A stretch of 64,000 nt of DNA from the NCBI GenBank assembly GCA_016786465.1, contig JAEUWC010000017.1, forward strand, positions 62,001 through 126,000, in the 5' to 3' direction. Position numbers and translations under genes: made by a program. Origin of the DNA: Bdellovibrionales bacterium. Lineage in GTDB: Bacteria > Bdellovibrionota > UBA1018. Shown piece after piece: positions 21,429 to 28,815 of the stretch. Under the pieces are notes generated by a model that was given only the letters and a program-made list of their open reading frames with translations, was not told where the DNA came from and ran no database searches. How positions within the stretch are numbered: position 1 is the stretch's first letter; each line of letters starts with the position of its first letter.

Positions 21429-22052
21429 CAGAAACCGAATCAAATTCCAGATGCTTAAACCGACCAAGAAGGCACCGATGCCCATCAGCATTCGCCGAAT
21501 CCATTTTGGATTCAGTCGATCGTGATTTCGATGAATCAGAAAAAGCATCAACCAAAACCAAGTAACAATACCCAGTTACACGCCGACCGAAAACAATAGG
21601 GCATGGGTAATCGAATAAGGAAAAAGCCGGTAAGAATACAAAGATGCGATCACGGTGGACCAGGTTGCGATCAGCGTCGGGTTCAAAATACTGATTCCAA
21701 AGCCCACGCCAAAAGCGCTTTTCTTGCCCGTGATTTCGGTGGGTGTTCCACCTTGGGTCGAAGAAGCAGACTTTGAAACCATGAAGTAAATGCCCAATGC
21801 GCCAAGGATGATGCTGGTAAGATACTTTGAAATACTTTGCAGGTAGGGAACGGAATCCAAAAGCAGGTTAAACCCAAAAAACGCTAAGAAGACATAAAAG
21901 GCTTCGGCCAACGCGGCCCCGGCTGCGACAGCACGTCCCTTCCGGGTCTGCTTTTTTAGTCCGAATCGAAGGATGATTGCAGATACTGGGCCTGCAACGG
22001 GAACGGCCCCGAAAAATCCAAAAGTGAATCCAAAGAAAAGCGAAGCAAACAT
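21423..22052 (-). pseudogene. LysE-family exporter interrupted by in-frame TAA
   Basis: The frame starting at 22052 encodes a LysE/RhtB-type amino-acid exporter with N-terminal FGFTFGFFGAVPVAGPVSA. It stops at TAA 21576-21578 after 158 codons. The same frame continues without a shift for 50 more codons to TGA 21423-21425 and encodes the expected C-terminal hydrophobic part (LGIVTWFW..., ending IWNLIRFLL). The total of about 209 codons equals the family length. A single CAA-to-TAA change explains it; a sequencing error or suppression are alternatives. The 158-residue product would lack its last two membrane segments. Confidence 0.85.
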
Positions 22053-22094
22053 GGGTTTGAATTCATGTTACGCTATGAAAAAGGAAAAATATTT

Positions 22095-22487
22095 ATGAAA
22101 AAATGGGGGCCTTTAGTTGCGCGTGTTCTTCTTGGATTGGTTTTTACGGGTGCAGGTATTGCCGCATTCGCTGGTGGGTTGAAATTCCCAGATGGGATTC
22201 CAGAACCTATGGCGACTTTTGCGCGCGGAATTGCAGTGACCACTTACTTTATGCCGCTATTGAAAGGGCTGGAAGTCATCTGCGGTTTGATGCTTCTTTC
22301 TGGACGTTTTGTTCCTTTGGCGTTGGTGATCTTGGCTCCGATCGTGGTGAATATTCTAGGCGTTCATTTGTTCATGGCACGCGATGGTTTGGTGCTTGCG
22401 ATCGTGATTTTCGCTTTGGAAGGCTACCTAGCGCTATTCAGTCCATACAAGGGCCCGATTCGCGCCCTTTTCAAAGCAAAATCCTAA
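22095..22487 (+). CDS. DoxX-family membrane protein
   Basis: The 130-residue protein has four predicted membrane helices and the DoxX-like start ARVLLGLVFTGAGIAAFAG with PLLKGLEVICGLMLLSGRFVPLAL. DoxX-like proteins are small inner-membrane proteins linked in some organisms to redox or organic-sulfur metabolism; the role here is unknown. I chose ATG 22095 with AAGGA nine bases upstream over an ATG at 22065. It is divergent from the lysE remnant and convergent with the M23 gene, sharing stop-codon bases with it. Confidence 0.75.
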   Translation: MKKWGPLVARVLLGLVFTGAGIAAFAGGLKFPDGIPEPMATFARGIAVTTYFMPLLKGLEVICGLMLLSGRFVPLALVILAPIVVNILGVHLFMARDGLVLAIVIFALEGYLALFSPYKGPIRALFKAKS

Positions 22488-23077
22488 AGAGCGGTGTAGC
22501 TACTTCCTGCCTGTAGGCCGAAGTTGTTTGTCGCAGTATTGCTAAAGGTTACGGGTGTACTATCGGCCCCGCTACTTGCGCTTCGAGAAACTTCAAAGTG
22601 CATGTGCGGGGCCGTTGAACATCCGGTGTTTCCGCTCAAGCCGATTGTTTGACCCTGCGTGACCGAAGCGCCGACCGATACCGTCGGCCCATTCTTGGTC
22701 ATGTGATAGTAGCCTGCGACTGTCCCATCCGAATGCTGAATGCGGACCACGTTGGCCATTCCAGGTCCGCAGCCATTCCCGTCACTGTTGTTGCTGATGA
22801 CTTCAATGACCGTCCCCGCCCGAGCCGCGACGATCGTCGTTCCTATCGGCATGTCGATATCGTAGGCGTATCGGCTGGTGCCGTAATGAGTGAACCCCGA
22901 ACAATTCCCCTGGCCAATTTCTTGAGTCGTCCCGACCGTCCAGGGCACTTTATAGGCTGAAGTGGAAGAAGCAGGATAGTTTCCGCAGACCCCATTGTTC
23001 GAAAGCGGATCCGCACCCGGGCCGCAGGCACTGATCAAAAACAACCCAAGAAATGCGACTTTTTTACGCGTTTTCAT
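22484..23077 (-). CDS. M23-family lipoprotein endopeptidase
   Basis: The product is a 197-residue lipoprotein (LFLISAC, lipidated Cys18). Its LytM/M23 domain carries the zinc ligands of a glycyl-glycine-type endopeptidase: HYGTSRYAYDID for the first His/Asp pair and HMHFEV for the HxH motif. Such enzymes cut peptidoglycan peptides in the periplasm. GATVSVGASVTQGQTIGLSGNTG-like sequence, as in M23 barrel-sandwich folds, lies before HMHF. Extra cysteines suggest disulfides. The protein is short and has no separate binding domain. Confidence 0.87.
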   Translation of the reverse strand: MKTRKKVAFLGLFLISACGPGADPLSNNGVCGNYPASSTSAYKVPWTVGTTQEIGQGNCSGFTHYGTSRYAYDIDMPIGTTIVAARAGTVIEVISNNSDGNGCGPGMANVVRIQHSDGTVAGYYHMTKNGPTVSVGASVTQGQTIGLSGNTGCSTAPHMHFEVSRSASSGADSTPVTFSNTATNNFGLQAGSSYTAL

Positions 23078-23088
23078 AGACTGCCTTT

Positions 23089-23511
23089 CTAAAATCGGTA
23101 TCCAATATTGGGCGTGTATTCGATCGAGAAACCGACTTTGTACAAGATGGGTATGGAAATATACCAGTTCCCGGAAAGTTCAGCGCCAAAGCCTGCAAGC
23201 AGAGCTATGCCGGTTCCCCAAAATGGACTGAAGCGTAGACCCCCGCCACCTTCCCAAAAATAATTTCCCTGGGTACGGAAGACATAGCCTGCTACTGAAT
23301 CCAGGGTCGTCAGCGAACCGGTTGGAAAATTGGCTTGAATGAAAATGCTGTTCGATTTCTTGGTGAACATGTACCGAAGTCGCGCACTCATCCCAAAACT
23401 TGAACTGGTTCCTTCCAGCTTCTGGTAGCTTCCCGCAAGGGTTCCTTGAAGATCGCCCGCAAAGGTAGAAGTTGAAGTAAGGACCCCAATCACGATCCAA
23501 AGCGCTTGCAT
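23089..23511 (-). CDS. small exported beta-barrel-like protein
   Basis: The 140-residue protein has a signal peptide (MQALWIVIGVLTSTSTFAG) and then alternating hydrophobic/polar strands ending in aromatic GYRF, as outer-membrane barrels do. No family is recognised. ATG 23511 overlaps the stop of the upstream, similarly built gene (TAATG), so translation is probably coupled. A longer frame start at 23559 lies inside the neighbour and lacks a signal peptide. Confidence 0.6.
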   Translation of the reverse strand: MQALWIVIGVLTSTSTFAGDLQGTLAGSYQKLEGTSSSFGMSARLRYMFTKKSNSIFIQANFPTGSLTTLDSVAGYVFRTQGNYFWEGGGGLRFSPFWGTGIALLAGFGAELSGNWYISIPILYKVGFSIEYTPNIGYRF

Positions 23512-23969
23512 TAGAACACCACCCTCATTCCCAAGTAGGGAAGGTAATCTACGGTCCATCGCTTGTCGTTACCTACGGTGATGTACTTTGCAGTGACAGG
23601 AACGGCGATTCGAAAGTTTCTGGTGAATTGCCAGCCCACTAATGCCCCGCTTAGAAAGCCGTTTCCGGAAACGCCTTCAAACTTGCGGCGCACGATCGCA
23701 GCTTCGAGTTCGACGACGACTTCGCGCCCAAAGCGCAAACCTGCACCATAGGTCAGGTCGGTCAGATAGTCGTGCTGGGGTTCAATTCGAACAATGGGCC
23801 CTAGTGCGAAGGAACCGACGCCAAACATCAAAGAATTTCGGGTTCGGACGTGAATGGAATTTCCGCCCTGTCCGACGTTTCCCGCCAGAAAAAAGTCGGT
23901 TCCCAGGTCGACGCCTGCGTGTGTGGGATTTGCTAGCCCCAAATAGATCAAGACCAAGAATCGGAACAT
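23511..23969 (-). CDS. small exported beta-barrel-like protein
   Basis: The 152-residue protein starts with a signal peptide (MFRFLVLIYLGLANPTHAG), followed by amphipathic beta strands and a C-terminal Phe (GMRVVF), the usual signal for BAM-dependent outer-membrane insertion. It resembles its downstream neighbour in plan but not obviously in sequence. The two probably form a unit. Confidence 0.6.
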   Translation of the reverse strand: MFRFLVLIYLGLANPTHAGVDLGTDFFLAGNVGQGGNSIHVRTRNSLMFGVGSFALGPIVRIEPQHDYLTDLTYGAGLRFGREVVVELEAAIVRRKFEGVSGNGFLSGALVGWQFTRNFRIAVPVTAKYITVGNDKRWTVDYLPYLGMRVVF

Positions 23970-24010
23970 GGTTCGATTCTAATCAGCACTTAAATTGTTG
24001 TCAGGTATTT

Positions 24011-24202
24011 TCAGTCGATCCTGGGCTGAGGACCGGGACGGATTCCGATCAGATCCGGGTCTTCGCCCGGGGCCAGGTCGGCTTTCTTTTGTTTCTTTTC
24101 TTCTTTTCGTCGAGCGCGCTCGTCGCGTTTTTCAGCTTGGCGTTGTTGATTGGATCGCTCACGGTTTCTTTTGGCCTGGGTGGCCTTGTTTGGAATCGCC
24201 AT
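24011..24202 (-). CDS. small highly charged protein
   Basis: The 63-residue protein starts MAIPNKATQAKRNRERSNQQRQ, contains a dense Lys/Arg/Glu helix (residues 8-41) and ends in an acidic-proline tail (GEDPDLIGIRPGPQP). No function is known to me. The helix could bind RNA or be a coiled coil. It begins seven bases after the zinc-ribbon frame, which favours a real two-gene unit. Confidence 0.5.
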   Translation of the reverse strand: MAIPNKATQAKRNRERSNQQRQAEKRDERARRKEEKKQKKADLAPGEDPDLIGIRPGPQPRID

Positions 24203-24208
24203 CGGGAA

Positions 24209-24424
24209 TCATTTGCGCCTTTCCGGGCGCAGTCGGGTTACTTTTTCGCAGGGAAAGCATAGGTGGACTTGTTGTCGTTCCCAAATCACCCATTTCCCAA
24301 GCCTCGCGGCATTCTTCTTTCTACAGTGGTAGCAGCGGAATTCTCCGGGCCGAGGTCTTGCTGAATCTAAAGCCGAACGGGTTTGACCCCGTTCGGCTTT
24401 TCCAGATCCTGAGTCTGAGCTCAA
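24209..24424 (-). CDS. small zinc-ribbon-like protein, start uncertain
   Basis: The frame ends with CYHCRKKNAARLGKWVIWE...CFPCEK, a four-cysteine zinc-ribbon pattern, and a basic tail. The only start near its full length is a TTG at 24424 overlapping the stop of the RRM gene. That route passes through the terminator hairpin at 24369-24402, whose bases would encode GKAERGQTRSAL. The true start may be a non-ATG codon downstream of the hairpin. The cysteine motif makes a real product likely even though its N-terminus is unclear. Confidence 0.5.
   Translation of the reverse strand: MSSDSGSGKAERGQTRSALDSARPRPGEFRCYHCRKKNAARLGKWVIWERQQVHLCFPCEKVTRLRPERRK
24369..24402 (-). terminator. terminator after the RRM gene
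   Basis: On the minus strand AAAGCCGAACGGG-type bases pair with CCCGTTCGGCTTT in a long perfect stem about 20 bases after the RRM stop codon. T-rich ends are present on both strands, so it may act in both directions. Confidence 0.75.
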
Positions 24425-24750
24425 TAGCGAGCACCGCCGCCGCTGCGGCGTGAATCAAAGCGTCCTCCTTGAGGACGGCCGCCACCGCGATTATCGCGAG
24501 GAGCCATTGGCTTTGCTTCGTTGATCGTCATGTTGCGTCCTTCGTAGTCGGCACCGTTGAACTTGGTGATGACTGCGGTCGCTTCGGTATCCGACGACAT
24601 TTCGACGAAACCGAAACCACGCGAACGACCTGTTTCACGGTCGGTCATGATCTTGACTGATTCTACTTTTCCGCACTCTGCGAAAGTCTCAGCAAGAAGT
24701 TGCTCAGACGCTGAAAACGGAAGATTACCAACAAATAACTTTTTACCCAT
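24421..24750 (-). CDS. RRM-type RNA-binding protein
   Basis: The 109-residue protein has one RNA recognition motif with RNP-2 LFVGNLPFS (residues 5-13) and RNP-1 RGFGFVEM (about 44-51). A Gly/Arg-rich tail (GGGRPQGGRFDSRRSGGGARY) follows. Such small RRM proteins of bacteria bind single-stranded RNA and are often cold-induced. An ideal AGGAGG lies upstream of the ATG, and a long leader precedes it. Confidence 0.9.
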   Translation of the reverse strand: MGKKLFVGNLPFSASEQLLAETFAECGKVESVKIMTDRETGRSRGFGFVEMSSDTEATAVITKFNGADYEGRNMTINEAKPMAPRDNRGGGRPQGGRFDSRRSGGGARY

Positions 24751-24893
24751 AAATACCTCCTAAGGCTATGGAGCCGCTCAAGAGGATATGGACACTGTGC
24801 CCGTAGACTCGAAAGAGACAAAGATAAAGCTAACCCACAACGGTTAACATCCGAGCCTTGGAATAGATACGAATATTCCTAAATTCGAGCCAA
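24751..24893 (-). promoter_or_regulatory. promoter and long 5' leader of the RRM gene
   Basis: On the minus strand TTGGCT (24893-24888), an 18-base spacer and TATCTA (24869-24864) form a possible promoter. It would give a leader of about 105 bases before the SD AGGAGG. Long leaders are typical of cold-shock mRNAs, but I see no strong hairpin. No gene lies in this gap. Confidence 0.35.
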
Positions 24894-24925
24894 GTGCATC
24901 ACCGACGAGATGGACCGAGTATCGC

Positions 24926-26242
24926 TTACTTCAATTTGTGACGAAGAGTACGTTCCAAGACCAATTGCTTGCTCTTGAATTTGTAGCTGCTTCTCTTTGC
25001 CGACAGAAAAACTTGAAGGCGGTCACCTTTGTCGAAAGCGCGCTTAGCCATCTTCGCTGACAATCCTGGAAGCTTCGTCAGTTCAATCCGGAAGGATCCG
25101 TCGGTCTGAAGTCCTAGATCCTTTCGTTTCAAAACTGCCACGCCTAGGTTTCGCTTCACAAAGGGAAGCAGGCCTTCTTTCTGAAGGATTTGAATCTGAT
25201 ATTCGGTTTCGACCTTCGAATGAATGGGTGAACCATCGGTGAAGATCAGTGCGGTGTCCTTACCGGTCCCTTCGATCTTCAATTCTCCCAGGTCTGCCTG
25301 GATGTTAAACTTGTCTTCTTCCAGTCGCCCTGCCGACGTCTGCTTCACTGAAAACGAAATCGGTTTTTCAAGAACCATCGGTCCGTCGCGTTCAGTTTTG
25401 ATCTCGATTTGATAATCCAGCATTGGATCCAACTTCTGCTTCAAAGCAACTTCCTGCGCTTTTCCGGTGGTCGCTACGAAGTTCAAAACCTCTTTCGGAT
25501 TGGAACCCTCGAGATCCGTGATCTGCACTTCGTAGCGGACACTGGTGCGGGGCACGACCCCCGCGTCTGAGAACTTCAGCTTTGGGTTCGAATCCCGAAT
25601 CAACTCGATTCTGTGGATCGACCCGTCGGTCAAATCTTTTCCCGTGTATTTTGGGACGCGGATCAATTCGACCTTGAATCCATTTGTGCCGTAAGGTTGA
25701 GGAGCAAGTGCCTGATAACCAAAGACCGGCGAGTCCACCTGGACGTCCACGCTTTGACCCATAATGGTTCCTGTTAGATTGACGTGAACGGCTTCGGATT
25801 CTCCGGCCAATAAAATTGCGTCAGCAGGGAAGTCGACACGAACTGTTTTTGTCCAGCGTGCGACTTCGACTTTGTAAGATTCGGTTCGCACACGGTATTC
25901 AGTGCGGTAGCGAGTTTCAGTGCGATAACGAACCACTTGGCGCGAACGCGATACAGTCACCGCTTTGCATTCGCAGGAATTGCCCGAGCAAGGGATGCTG
26001 GTGCACTGAATCTGGGTTTCGTCGTAGTATTCGGTGTCCGTGTAAGGGATCTGAACTTCATAGGGAACTTGATACGAATCCAGCACGTCACGGTAATGGG
26101 TTTGATAGTCAATTTTGTCAGCACGGCCTTCGACCATGAAACTGTTCGAATTTCTGGTGAAAACTTCGGCGAATGCCGTTGAAGTTGCCGTTGATGCTGA
26201 AAGAAGTGTAACGCAGATGGCCGCGAATCGAAGGAAGGACAT
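24926..26242 (-). CDS. exported protein of unknown function with Arg/Tyr repeat
   Basis: The 438-residue protein has a signal peptide (MSFLRFAAICVTLLSASTATSTAFA). It has a cysteine cluster CTSIPCSGNSCECKA near residue 80, then a short repeat block of RYRTE-like units (about residues 104-122). The remainder is beta-rich, without membrane segments. I recognise no family. It stands alone between the RRM gene and a divergent membrane protein. The beta-rich part may be a stack of immunoglobulin-like domains, which is only a guess. Confidence 0.7.
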   Translation of the reverse strand: MSFLRFAAICVTLLSASTATSTAFAEVFTRNSNSFMVEGRADKIDYQTHYRDVLDSYQVPYEVQIPYTDTEYYDETQIQCTSIPCSGNSCECKAVTVSRSRQVVRYRTETRYRTEYRVRTESYKVEVARWTKTVRVDFPADAILLAGESEAVHVNLTGTIMGQSVDVQVDSPVFGYQALAPQPYGTNGFKVELIRVPKYTGKDLTDGSIHRIELIRDSNPKLKFSDAGVVPRTSVRYEVQITDLEGSNPKEVLNFVATTGKAQEVALKQKLDPMLDYQIEIKTERDGPMVLEKPISFSVKQTSAGRLEEDKFNIQADLGELKIEGTGKDTALIFTDGSPIHSKVETEYQIQILQKEGLLPFVKRNLGVAVLKRKDLGLQTDGSFRIELTKLPGLSAKMAKRAFDKGDRLQVFLSAKRSSYKFKSKQLVLERTLRHKLK

Positions 26243-26317
26243 GTTGACCCCATTTCTTATTTTTTATGGGCCATTGAGCAAGATCAGTACCAACCTGGAC
26301 TGCAATAAAATGGAGAT

Positions 26318-26378
26318 GCCCGCCAGTGGTGGCGATCAGGGACCGTGCGTAGTGGTGCTTTTCGGCTGCTAGGCGGGC
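26318..26378 (+). other. structured 61-base element in a 200-base intergenic region
   Basis: GCCCGCC (26318-26324) pairs with GGCGGGC (26372-26378). Between them an inner GCCA(GTG)GTGGC-type hairpin can form. The element lies between divergent genes, so it belongs to one of two leaders or to a small RNA. I cannot match it to SRP RNA, a c-di-GMP riboswitch or any other class. A GTCG(TTAG)CGAC hairpin follows closely. The rest of 26243-26443 shows no gene. Confidence 0.35.
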
Positions 26379-26443
26379 TTGGAATCATGGGTCGTTAGCG
26401 ACACATTCTTGAGATCGCACCTTTATAGGCCGATAAGTCGAGT

Positions 26444-27310
26444 ATGAAAAACTTTCTTCTGGGGTTGGGGATCGTTGGACTTTGGATTGGGGCCGCGTTT
26501 CTGGGGGTAGCGAGTCTAGGAATACCGCTGCTGTACTACCTAGCAGTTGGGGCATTTTTTATCGGAGTCTACCTTTTCCTGGGATTCTTTCCTACCACGA
26601 TGACAGTCCGAAGAAAGTGGGTTCCGGTAGCAGGGGTCATTGTTTTGATTCTTGGGCAGTGGGGAAAGTACCGGGTCATGAACCATGATCTGGCAGCATT
26701 CTTCGGAACAGGAAGCAGTTGCACCCATCCGGCCGCGTTCTTTCTTTCGTTTTCTGAATCAAAAAAAGAAGCCTTTCAGCTTTCAGAAGATTTTTGCAAC
26801 TTAATGAAGTTTCGCGAAAAGCTTGAAAAACTAACCGATTTTGAAGGCCAGGCAGCACAAGTCATCCAAGTTGCTCAGAAGGTTTCGGCAGCGGGTCGGA
26901 TGAATGCGACAACTGCGACGATGATTAGCGCGATCATTGTGTTGAACCGAACCAAACAGAATCAAACCGCGATCGATGAAGCTGCCCGAAAAGGGATCAA
27001 GCTGGGAATGTTTAACGACCTGCTTCAGGTGGTCGAACTTTATCCGGTTGCAAACATGCCAACTACGGCTTTGGGAAGTTCGCAACGCGAACTGGACGAA
27101 ATGAACTATCATTTGAACCGGAAAACAGTTTCGCGTTTTGTGGGTACGTTGAAGAACGGAATTGCGAAACTAAAGAAGGAAGAAACGCGCGAGCCTGCAT
27201 CCACGGCTAAATTCGATGAAAGAATTCTGGAAGTTCAAAGAAAGTGGGGAATTACGGACCAGGACGTTCAAGCCGGGATGAGCGGAAGAAGCACGGAAAC
27301 GGATTTGTAA
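26444..27310 (+). CDS. membrane protein of unknown function
   Basis: The 288-residue protein has three N-terminal membrane segments (about residues 3-22, 29-50 and 60-76) and a long soluble, mostly helical C-terminal region with many Lys/Glu/Gln. No motif or family is recognised. The gene is followed three bases later by the GDPD gene, implying co-expression. Confidence 0.65.
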   Translation: MKNFLLGLGIVGLWIGAAFLGVASLGIPLLYYLAVGAFFIGVYLFLGFFPTTMTVRRKWVPVAGVIVLILGQWGKYRVMNHDLAAFFGTGSSCTHPAAFFLSFSESKKEAFQLSEDFCNLMKFREKLEKLTDFEGQAAQVIQVAQKVSAAGRMNATTATMISAIIVLNRTKQNQTAIDEAARKGIKLGMFNDLLQVVELYPVANMPTTALGSSQRELDEMNYHLNRKTVSRFVGTLKNGIAKLKKEETREPASTAKFDERILEVQRKWGITDQDVQAGMSGRSTETDL

Positions 27311-27312
27311 GT

Positions 27313-28116
27313 ATGTGGTCAAGGGCGGTTGCCGTACTTTCTTTTCTGGTGTTCTTTTCGGGGGGCGATGTCTGGGCAAAGAACCTAGGTCACCGGGTAG
27401 GCGCAGGAAAGAACGAATTCCATAAGGACCTTCCGGAAAATTCGATCGTCGCGTTGAATGCGGCAGTCACAAAAGACACGACGGGACAGGCCCTTCAAGA
27501 TCATCCTGACTTTCGATACTGCGAGTTTGACGTTCAAGAAACCGCTGACCATCAGTTGGTATTGTTTCACGATGAAAGCCTAGTTCGGATGCTTCCCGAT
27601 CAAGAATTTAATCGTGCAGCGATCGAAATGATTATCACTGATCCAAAAGTAAAGAAGCGCGTGGGAAAGAAGAAGGTCGAATACAAAGATCTAGAAACTC
27701 GCCACCTTACTTTGGCGCAGATCCAATCTTTACGGTTCGGAGAAAAGTGGAAGGCAGGACCCGTTGAAGGTGTTCCGACATTAAAGGACTTTCTGGATGC
27801 GGCGATGTCATTGAAGCTGGCAAAGCCGATTGGTGCGGAAGTGAAGCTTCTTTATTCAGATCAAGGCAAGAACGAATACATTCGACTGCTTGAAAACTAC
27901 CGCAACCTGTACGCGTTACCCAATCCTCCGAAACAAGAAAAAGGTTACGATATGTCCGCCGACGGTGTATCGGTCCTGGCCGGAAAAGTTGCATTTCGAC
28001 GAACCTTTGGCCGCGTGTTCACACGCAAACGGAAAACCTGGTGCCAGACGCTTTCAAAGCACGGCTTTAAGTTCATCTACAGAACCGGCGCTCACAGTGA
28101 AAATCACTGCCGATAA
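27313..28116 (+). CDS. exported glycerophosphodiester phosphodiesterase-like protein
   Basis: GDPD enzymes split glycerophosphodiesters into glycerol-3-phosphate and an alcohol. The 267-residue protein has a signal peptide (MWSRAVAVLSFLVFFSGGDVWA), then GHRVG with the first catalytic His, PENSIVAL, CEFDVQ and FHDESLVR with the second His, then AEVKL. The N-terminal catalytic half is intact. The C-terminal part lacks the usual aromatic and GxDGxxTDxP motifs and is divergent. ATG 27313 lies directly after the upstream stop; in-frame codons before it overlap that gene. Activity is likely but the substrate is unknown. Confidence 0.75.
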   Translation: MWSRAVAVLSFLVFFSGGDVWAKNLGHRVGAGKNEFHKDLPENSIVALNAAVTKDTTGQALQDHPDFRYCEFDVQETADHQLVLFHDESLVRMLPDQEFNRAAIEMIITDPKVKKRVGKKKVEYKDLETRHLTLAQIQSLRFGEKWKAGPVEGVPTLKDFLDAAMSLKLAKPIGAEVKLLYSDQGKNEYIRLLENYRNLYALPNPPKQEKGYDMSADGVSVLAGKVAFRRTFGRVFTRKRKTWCQTLSKHGFKFIYRTGAHSENHCR

Positions 28117-28120
28117 ACCA

Positions 28121-28540
28121 TTATTCGCAGAAGATACGAACTTTCTCGCCGCTGTTTCCTTCCACATCGACTGAAAGGTCCGTTAAGTGTTGGACTAGTT
28201 CTTCAAGGTTTTCCGGCTTTACTTTGGAAACGTCGAAGTCGACACCGTTTTCTTTCAGTGCCTTGTTGATGGGTTCATGTGCGACCGTGGGAAGTAGCGC
28301 TGCCAGGCGCATCCCCGCGCGGATCAGATTCATCGGAACGCGCACGTTGACTTTTCCACCGTGCGGTCCCTTGTCCCCGTCTACGATCACTCGAAGATAC
28401 TTTGGTGCAGACTTCATCTGGCCTTCTTCTGTTGGGGCGCTCGAAAGGGATTCCAAGAGTTTTTCAGCTTCAGACGCATTGATCTTTCCTTCGGAAAGCA
28501 AGTTCAGGATTTTTCTTCTTTCTTCAGACAGGTTCGACAT
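28121..28540 (-). CDS. SHOCT-like / YvlB N-terminal-type protein
   Basis: The 139-residue protein opens with EERRKILNLLSEGKINASEAEKLLESL, the short helical motif found at the N-terminus of YvlB-like stress proteins. A second domain follows (residues 46-139) with VNVRVPMNLIRAGMRLAALLP. It has no signal peptide. AGGAGTGCC precedes the ATG. The same helical motif ends the DUF2089 protein two genes upstream, so the two may interact. The genes form a three-gene operon with a membrane protein. Confidence 0.7.
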   Translation of the reverse strand: MSNLSEERRKILNLLSEGKINASEAEKLLESLSSAPTEEGQMKSAPKYLRVIVDGDKGPHGGKVNVRVPMNLIRAGMRLAALLPTVAHEPINKALKENGVDFDVSKVKPENLEELVQHLTDLSVDVEGNSGEKVRIFCE

Positions 28541-28552
28541 AGGGCACTCCTT

Positions 28553-28804
28553 TTAGTGAATTGAAATAAGAACTTTGGCTTCGGGGGATTCGACATCCAC
28601 CAGGGTCCCGCGAAGTTCGCACATGAAGCGGTAAGTCTGGACGATTACAGGCCCAAACTTGGACCAAGAAAAAAGCGCGAAAAGTAATACAGGAACTGAA
28701 AGCAGAAGCAGAATGGGCCAGATCAAGAAGATCGGGATCCAAAGGGGGGGAATCCAGCTTTTCGGGGATTTGAACTGAATTCGAATCAACGAGGGTAGAA
28801 TCAT
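28553..28804 (-). CDS. small membrane protein
   Basis: The 83-residue protein has one or two hydrophobic segments (about residues 18-50, WIPIFLIWPILLLLSVPVLL) and a short polar C-terminus with VESPEAKVLISIH. AAGGAAGG precedes the ATG. It sits between the DUF2089 and SHOCT-like genes with small gaps, suggesting that it anchors or senses for them. No family is recognised with certainty. Confidence 0.65.
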   Translation of the reverse strand: MILPSLIRIQFKSPKSWIPPLWIPIFLIWPILLLLSVPVLLFALFSWSKFGPVIVQTYRFMCELRGTLVDVESPEAKVLISIH

Positions 28805-28815
28805 CGGCGCCTTCC

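Noticed and set aside
26318-26378. SRP RNA or c-di-GMP riboswitch
   Set aside because: The GGAA tetraloop and SRP core bases, and the riboswitch core, are absent on both strands.
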